From: JBQCDV01 sp051960855
GTDB taxonomy: Bacteria; Actinomycetota; Actinomycetes; JAJZTN01
Direction of reading: 5' to 3'
DNA length: 41,248 bases
Assembly: GCA_051960855.1 (NCBI GenBank)
Contig: JBQCDV010000148.1
Span: 1 to 41,248 of the forward strand
A program made the position numbers and the translations under genes. A model generated the notes under the pieces. The model saw nothing but the letters and a program-made list of their open reading frames with translations, was not told where the DNA came from and did no database searches. Positions 38,896 through 41,248 of the stretch are shown one piece after another (the first letter of the stretch is position 1; each line of letters starts with the position of its first letter).

Positions 38896-38965
38896 GGGGA
38901 AACCGCCTTGTCTCGCTGTCCGGTGAGTGAGCCCCACCACTCGCCATGCTAGACGACGCTGCTGG

Positions 38966-39160
38966 CTAGAGGAGGGTGTCTCGGCGAGCGTCATCGGGTG
39001 TGGCCGACTCGAGCCGTGCGGCGGCCTGTTCCAGAGTCGTAGCCGCTCGACCCAGGTCGCGGGCCAGCGCACGGCCGGACCGCCACAGGGCTCGCGCGGC
39101 GAGGCCGAGGACGATGACGGCCACGAGAGCCAGGACGATCCAGATCAGCAGCCAGGGCAC
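38966..39160 (-). CDS. Small single-pass membrane protein
   Basis: 64 aa from GTG 39160. PWLLIWIVLALVAVIVLGLAARALWRSGRALARDLGRAATTLEQAAARLE: one transmembrane helix (4-24) followed by an amphipathic, probably coiled-coil helix with regular hydrophobic spacing. TAGCCT ends 6 nt before the start, a leaderless promoter, which supports a real gene. Function unknown; a coiled-coil protein beside tatA is noteworthy but not evidence of a Tat role. Confidence 0.65.
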   Translation of the reverse strand: MPWLLIWIVLALVAVIVLGLAARALWRSGRALARDLGRAATTLEQAAARLESATPDDARRDTLL

Positions 39161-39166
39161 CGCCCT

Positions 39167-39172
39167 AGGCTA
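39167..39172 (-). promoter_or_regulatory. -10 element of the small membrane protein gene
   Basis: TAGCCT on the minus strand, six bases before the GTG at 39160. Same geometry as several other starts in this window. Confidence 0.45.
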
Positions 39173-39223
39173 GCCGGGCCGATGGGGCCGCTGGGCCCTG
39201 GGCCCGACGAGGCCGCTGACTCC

Positions 39224-39553
39224 CTACCGCGCGCCTGCCTCCAGCTCGGCCACAAGGGCGTCGATGCTGCGCATAGCAAGGTGCATGTCCAGCAGGTCGT
39301 CGTAGGTGAGCAGCGGACCGGTCTTGAGCTCGAGGGCCTCATCCGGGACGTCCCAGTGCTGCGGCTTGACCCCACCGGTCACGAGAGCGCGGATGACGTC
39401 GTCGGAGGCGGAGCGGCGGACCTCGTCCTGGCACCCCTCACACGTGAAGGCGTAGTAGGACAGGCCGGGCTTGGAGGCGACGACCAAGCGCAGTTGGGCC
39501 GGGGTGAGATCGACGTCACCGCACAGCGGACACGTGGCCTTGATGGTGGTCAT
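39224..39553 (-). CDS. Zinc-ribbon hypothetical protein
   Basis: 109 aa: MTTIKATCPLCGDVDLTPAQLRLVV, then YYAFTCEGCQDEVRRSASDDVIRALVTGGVKPQHW, then LLTYDDLLDMHLAMRSIDALVAELEAG. CPLC and CEGC would bind one zinc. GGAGG lies 7 nt before ATG 39553. I recognise the type from other actinobacteria but no function is assigned. It sits between pafC and the small membrane gene, in the same direction, behind a 269-bp gap that carries a palindrome. Confidence 0.8.
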   Translation of the reverse strand: MTTIKATCPLCGDVDLTPAQLRLVVASKPGLSYYAFTCEGCQDEVRRSASDDVIRALVTGGVKPQHWDVPDEALELKTGPLLTYDDLLDMHLAMRSIDALVAELEAGAR

Positions 39554-39693
39554 GACGTCGCGACCTCCGTCGACTCCTGCTCGAAACCCGGTCTGCATCC
39601 GGCTCCGAGACCTGGTGGGTCTGCCCCCCGTCGCCGGCCCTTCGTTGCGCCGTCGACCTGCGGGATTGCTCGCCCTGACACTGCAACAGATCG

Positions 39694-39730
39694 GCGCAAT
39701 TGCGCAGGCGGTTGAGGAGTTGTTGTGCAA
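39694..39730. promoter_or_regulatory. Palindrome GCGCAATTGCGC and a repeated TTGYGCA element
   Basis: GCGCAATTGCGC (39694-39705) is a perfect 12-bp palindrome in the gap between pafC and the zinc-ribbon gene. TTGCGCA (39701-39707) is echoed by TTGTGCA (39723-39729), 22 bp later, about two helical turns. It looks like a regulator binding region. The regulator is unknown. The rest of 39554-39822 shows nothing I recognise. Confidence 0.45.
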
Positions 39731-39822
39731 ATCGCTATCAGCCGCAACGTGGCCAGGATCCGGTTGAGGCGTTCTGCACAGGGTCTGTCCACACCTGGAC
39801 CGTGTCGCCTGATGCGGCTGCC

Positions 39823-40914
39823 TCAGTCGGCGGTCGGACCAGCGGAGTCAGCGAGGCTTGCGAGGCCGGCGGCGGCCGCCTCCCCCACGGCCTGGACGGC
39901 TTCCGGCGGCGCGACCACCCGTGCCGCGCCGGCGCTGCGCAACACCAAGCGGACGACCCAGGCCAGGTCGTGGGTGGCAAGGGTGATGCGCAGCCCCCCG
40001 TCCGGCAGCTCGGAAACGACCTGGCTCGGGTAGTACTCGGCTACCCAGCGAGCCCCGGCGGTCACGTCGAGGGTGACGACCCGCGCACCGGGGCCGGCCT
40101 GGAAGACCCCCGCGTCGATGTCGCGGGGCCGCGCCTCGCCCGGCGGACGAGAGGGCTCGTCAAGCTCGACCACACTCTCGATCCGGTCGGTCCGGAAGAT
40201 CCGCACCGCCTCCACGCCGCGGCTCCAGGCCTCGAGGTAGGTACGGCCGTCGACGACGAGCAACCGCATCGGGTCGACCACCCGATCGGTGAGCTCGTCA
40301 CGCGACGGCACGAAGTAGCGCAAGCGCAGCGCTCGCTGTCGCTCCAGCGCCCCCCGCAGCGTGCGCAGCGTGGACTCGGCCACCGCCGCTGCCTCCCCCG
40401 TCGGCCCGGCGTCCCCGACCGCATCCGGGGCGGCGATGGCCAGCCCGGCGACGGGGGCTACGGCGGCGGTCGCCTCCTGGAGCTTGACGAGCAGGCGGGT
40501 GACGAGCTCGTCGGTGTCGGGGTCGCCGCCGGGGAGCTCGGCGAGGACCTGCAGCCCCGACAGCAGCGCGACGGCCTCGTCGCCGGTCAGTCGCAGCGGC
40601 CGGGCGAGGGTGTCGGCGTTGCTGACGGTGATGACGCCGCCCTCGAACGTCGCGTCGATGAGGTCGTCGGGCAGATGGCCGGGCAGGCCGCACACGAACA
40701 GCAGCTCGAGGTCGTCGATGAGCCTGGCTTCGCTGATCTCAAAGTCCGACGCGGCGGTCGCGACGGACACTCCCGGGCGGGCGATGAGGTACGGCACGAG
40801 GGCCAGCAGGCGAGCGAGGCGATCCCCGGCACTCTGAGGACCGTTGCCGCGACGCGCCGGCGCTCGGCCCGCCGTCGCAGCGACGTCGGGAACGGAGGTG
40901 AAGCCGGAGCTCAC
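39823..40914 (-). CDS. pafC: WYL-domain regulator PafC
   Basis: 363 aa. A helix-turn-helix-like N-terminal part (RLARLLALVPYLIARPGVSVATAASDFEISEARLIDDLELLFVCG) precedes a WYL domain (ALRLRYFVPSRDELTDRVVDPMRLLVVDGRTYLEAWSRGVEAVRIFRTDRI). The conserved WYL triplet reads TYL. A C-terminal WCX-like region follows. PafB and PafC form the complex that activates the LexA-independent DNA damage response in actinobacteria. GTG 40914 overlaps the pafB stop (GTGA). Upstream pafA would lie beyond the window edge. Confidence 0.93.
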   Translation of the reverse strand: MSSGFTSVPDVAATAGRAPARRGNGPQSAGDRLARLLALVPYLIARPGVSVATAASDFEISEARLIDDLELLFVCGLPGHLPDDLIDATFEGGVITVSNADTLARPLRLTGDEAVALLSGLQVLAELPGGDPDTDELVTRLLVKLQEATAAVAPVAGLAIAAPDAVGDAGPTGEAAAVAESTLRTLRGALERQRALRLRYFVPSRDELTDRVVDPMRLLVVDGRTYLEAWSRGVEAVRIFRTDRIESVVELDEPSRPPGEARPRDIDAGVFQAGPGARVVTLDVTAGARWVAEYYPSQVVSELPDGGLRITLATHDLAWVVRLVLRSAGAARVVAPPEAVQAVGEAAAAGLASLADSAGPTAD

Positions 40915-41248
40915 TCTGTCTCCTGATGGACCTCGGCCACGGCCAGGAGCACCCGCCGGACGGCGGCGACGAGCGCGGCGGGAGCGACCGGGACCACGTC
41001 CCCTGCGAAGGACGCCACCTCGGCGGCAAGGTCGTCAAAGTCGGTCAGCGGGACAGTGAGGTCGTCCCACCCTGCTTCGGCTGCAGGGACGGCTGCCACC
41101 GCACGCCGGCGCAGGAGATGCCCGCGGTGATGGCGCACGCGCAGCGTGACCGCGCCATCGGCGGCGCTCGGGGACGGGTTCGCGGCGTGGACCAGGCGGG
41201 TGAGGTCGACGCCCTGCGGCACCTGGACCTGCCCGCGTGCGCCGATCG
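40911..41248 (-). CDS. pafB: WYL-domain regulator PafB, C-terminal end only (cut by window edge)
   Basis: About 112 codons from the window edge to the stop at 40911. The visible end (LTRLVHAANPSPSAADGAVTLRVRHHRGHLLRRRAVAAV, then LTVPLTDFDDLAAEVASFAGDVVPVAPAALVAAVRRVL) has the WYL-family C-terminal (WCX) pattern. It is identified mainly by order, directly before pafC with a GTGA overlap. The N-terminus is outside. Confidence 0.88.
   Translation of the reverse strand, partial: IGARGQVQVPQGVDLTRLVHAANPSPSAADGAVTLRVRHHRGHLLRRRAVAAVPAAEAGWDDLTVPLTDFDDLAAEVASFAGDVVPVAPAALVAAVRRVLLAVAEVHQETE

Overview
The window comes from a high-GC Gram-positive bacterium (Actinomycetota). Nearly all genes end codons in G or C. 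It carries several actinobacterial signature sets: pafB-pafC, tatA-tatC, a HelY helicase, an Rv2090-like 5'-3' exonuclease, a PepE-like M24 peptidase, RbpA, and the FxsA/polyprenol-mannose synthase/Lnt group. I cannot fix the genus. No rRNA, tRNA, CRISPR array or insertion sequence was recognised.

Layout. (1) 1-6.1 kb is accessory: the start of a YeiH-type membrane protein, a flavoprotein alditol oxidase, a HIT-like fragment, an alpha/beta hydrolase, and three toxin-antitoxin modules. Two of the three toxins are broken. Between them, at 3500-3527, is a close match to the actinobacterial XerCD dif site, so the window may span the replication terminus. An MFS exporter at 4.25 kb is preceded by a five-codon leader ORF and a large hairpin, which looks like attenuation control. 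(2) 6.1-9 kb holds a RibD_C reductase, a DUF3626 protein and two DinB-related proteins. (3) 9-12.4 kb encodes two overlapping dynamin-like GTPases. (4) 12.5-15.6 kb holds a small Cys4 protein, a GDPD phosphodiesterase, a UMF1 transporter and rbpA; rbpA has a sigma-R-type promoter. (5) 15.6-21.5 kb is one minus-strand run of touching genes, kamD-kamE-kal-lnt-ppm-fxsA. It joins cobalamin-dependent lysine catabolism to lipoprotein and mannolipid assembly. (6) 21.6-28.6 kb holds an SGNH lipoprotein, a YtcJ-like amidohydrolase, kdd, kamA, an Lrp/AsnC regulator and an acyl-CoA dehydrogenase. (7) 28.6-41.2 kb is conserved backbone: pepE, a GAF-PAS-GGDEF-EAL-GAF protein, an exonuclease with an in-frame 27-bp tandem palindromic repeat, helY, a diacylglycerol-kinase-family gene, tatC, tatA, a small membrane protein, a zinc-ribbon protein, pafC and the end of pafB.

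How they work together. KamA, KamDE, Kdd and Kal cover most of the upper lysine 3,5-diaminohexanoate pathway. Kce and the CoA-transferase/thiolase steps are not in the window. The Lrp regulator and the acyl-CoA dehydrogenase are plausible partners. Many genes have a TANNNT-like hexamer 6-7 nt before the start codon, so leaderless transcription looks common here.
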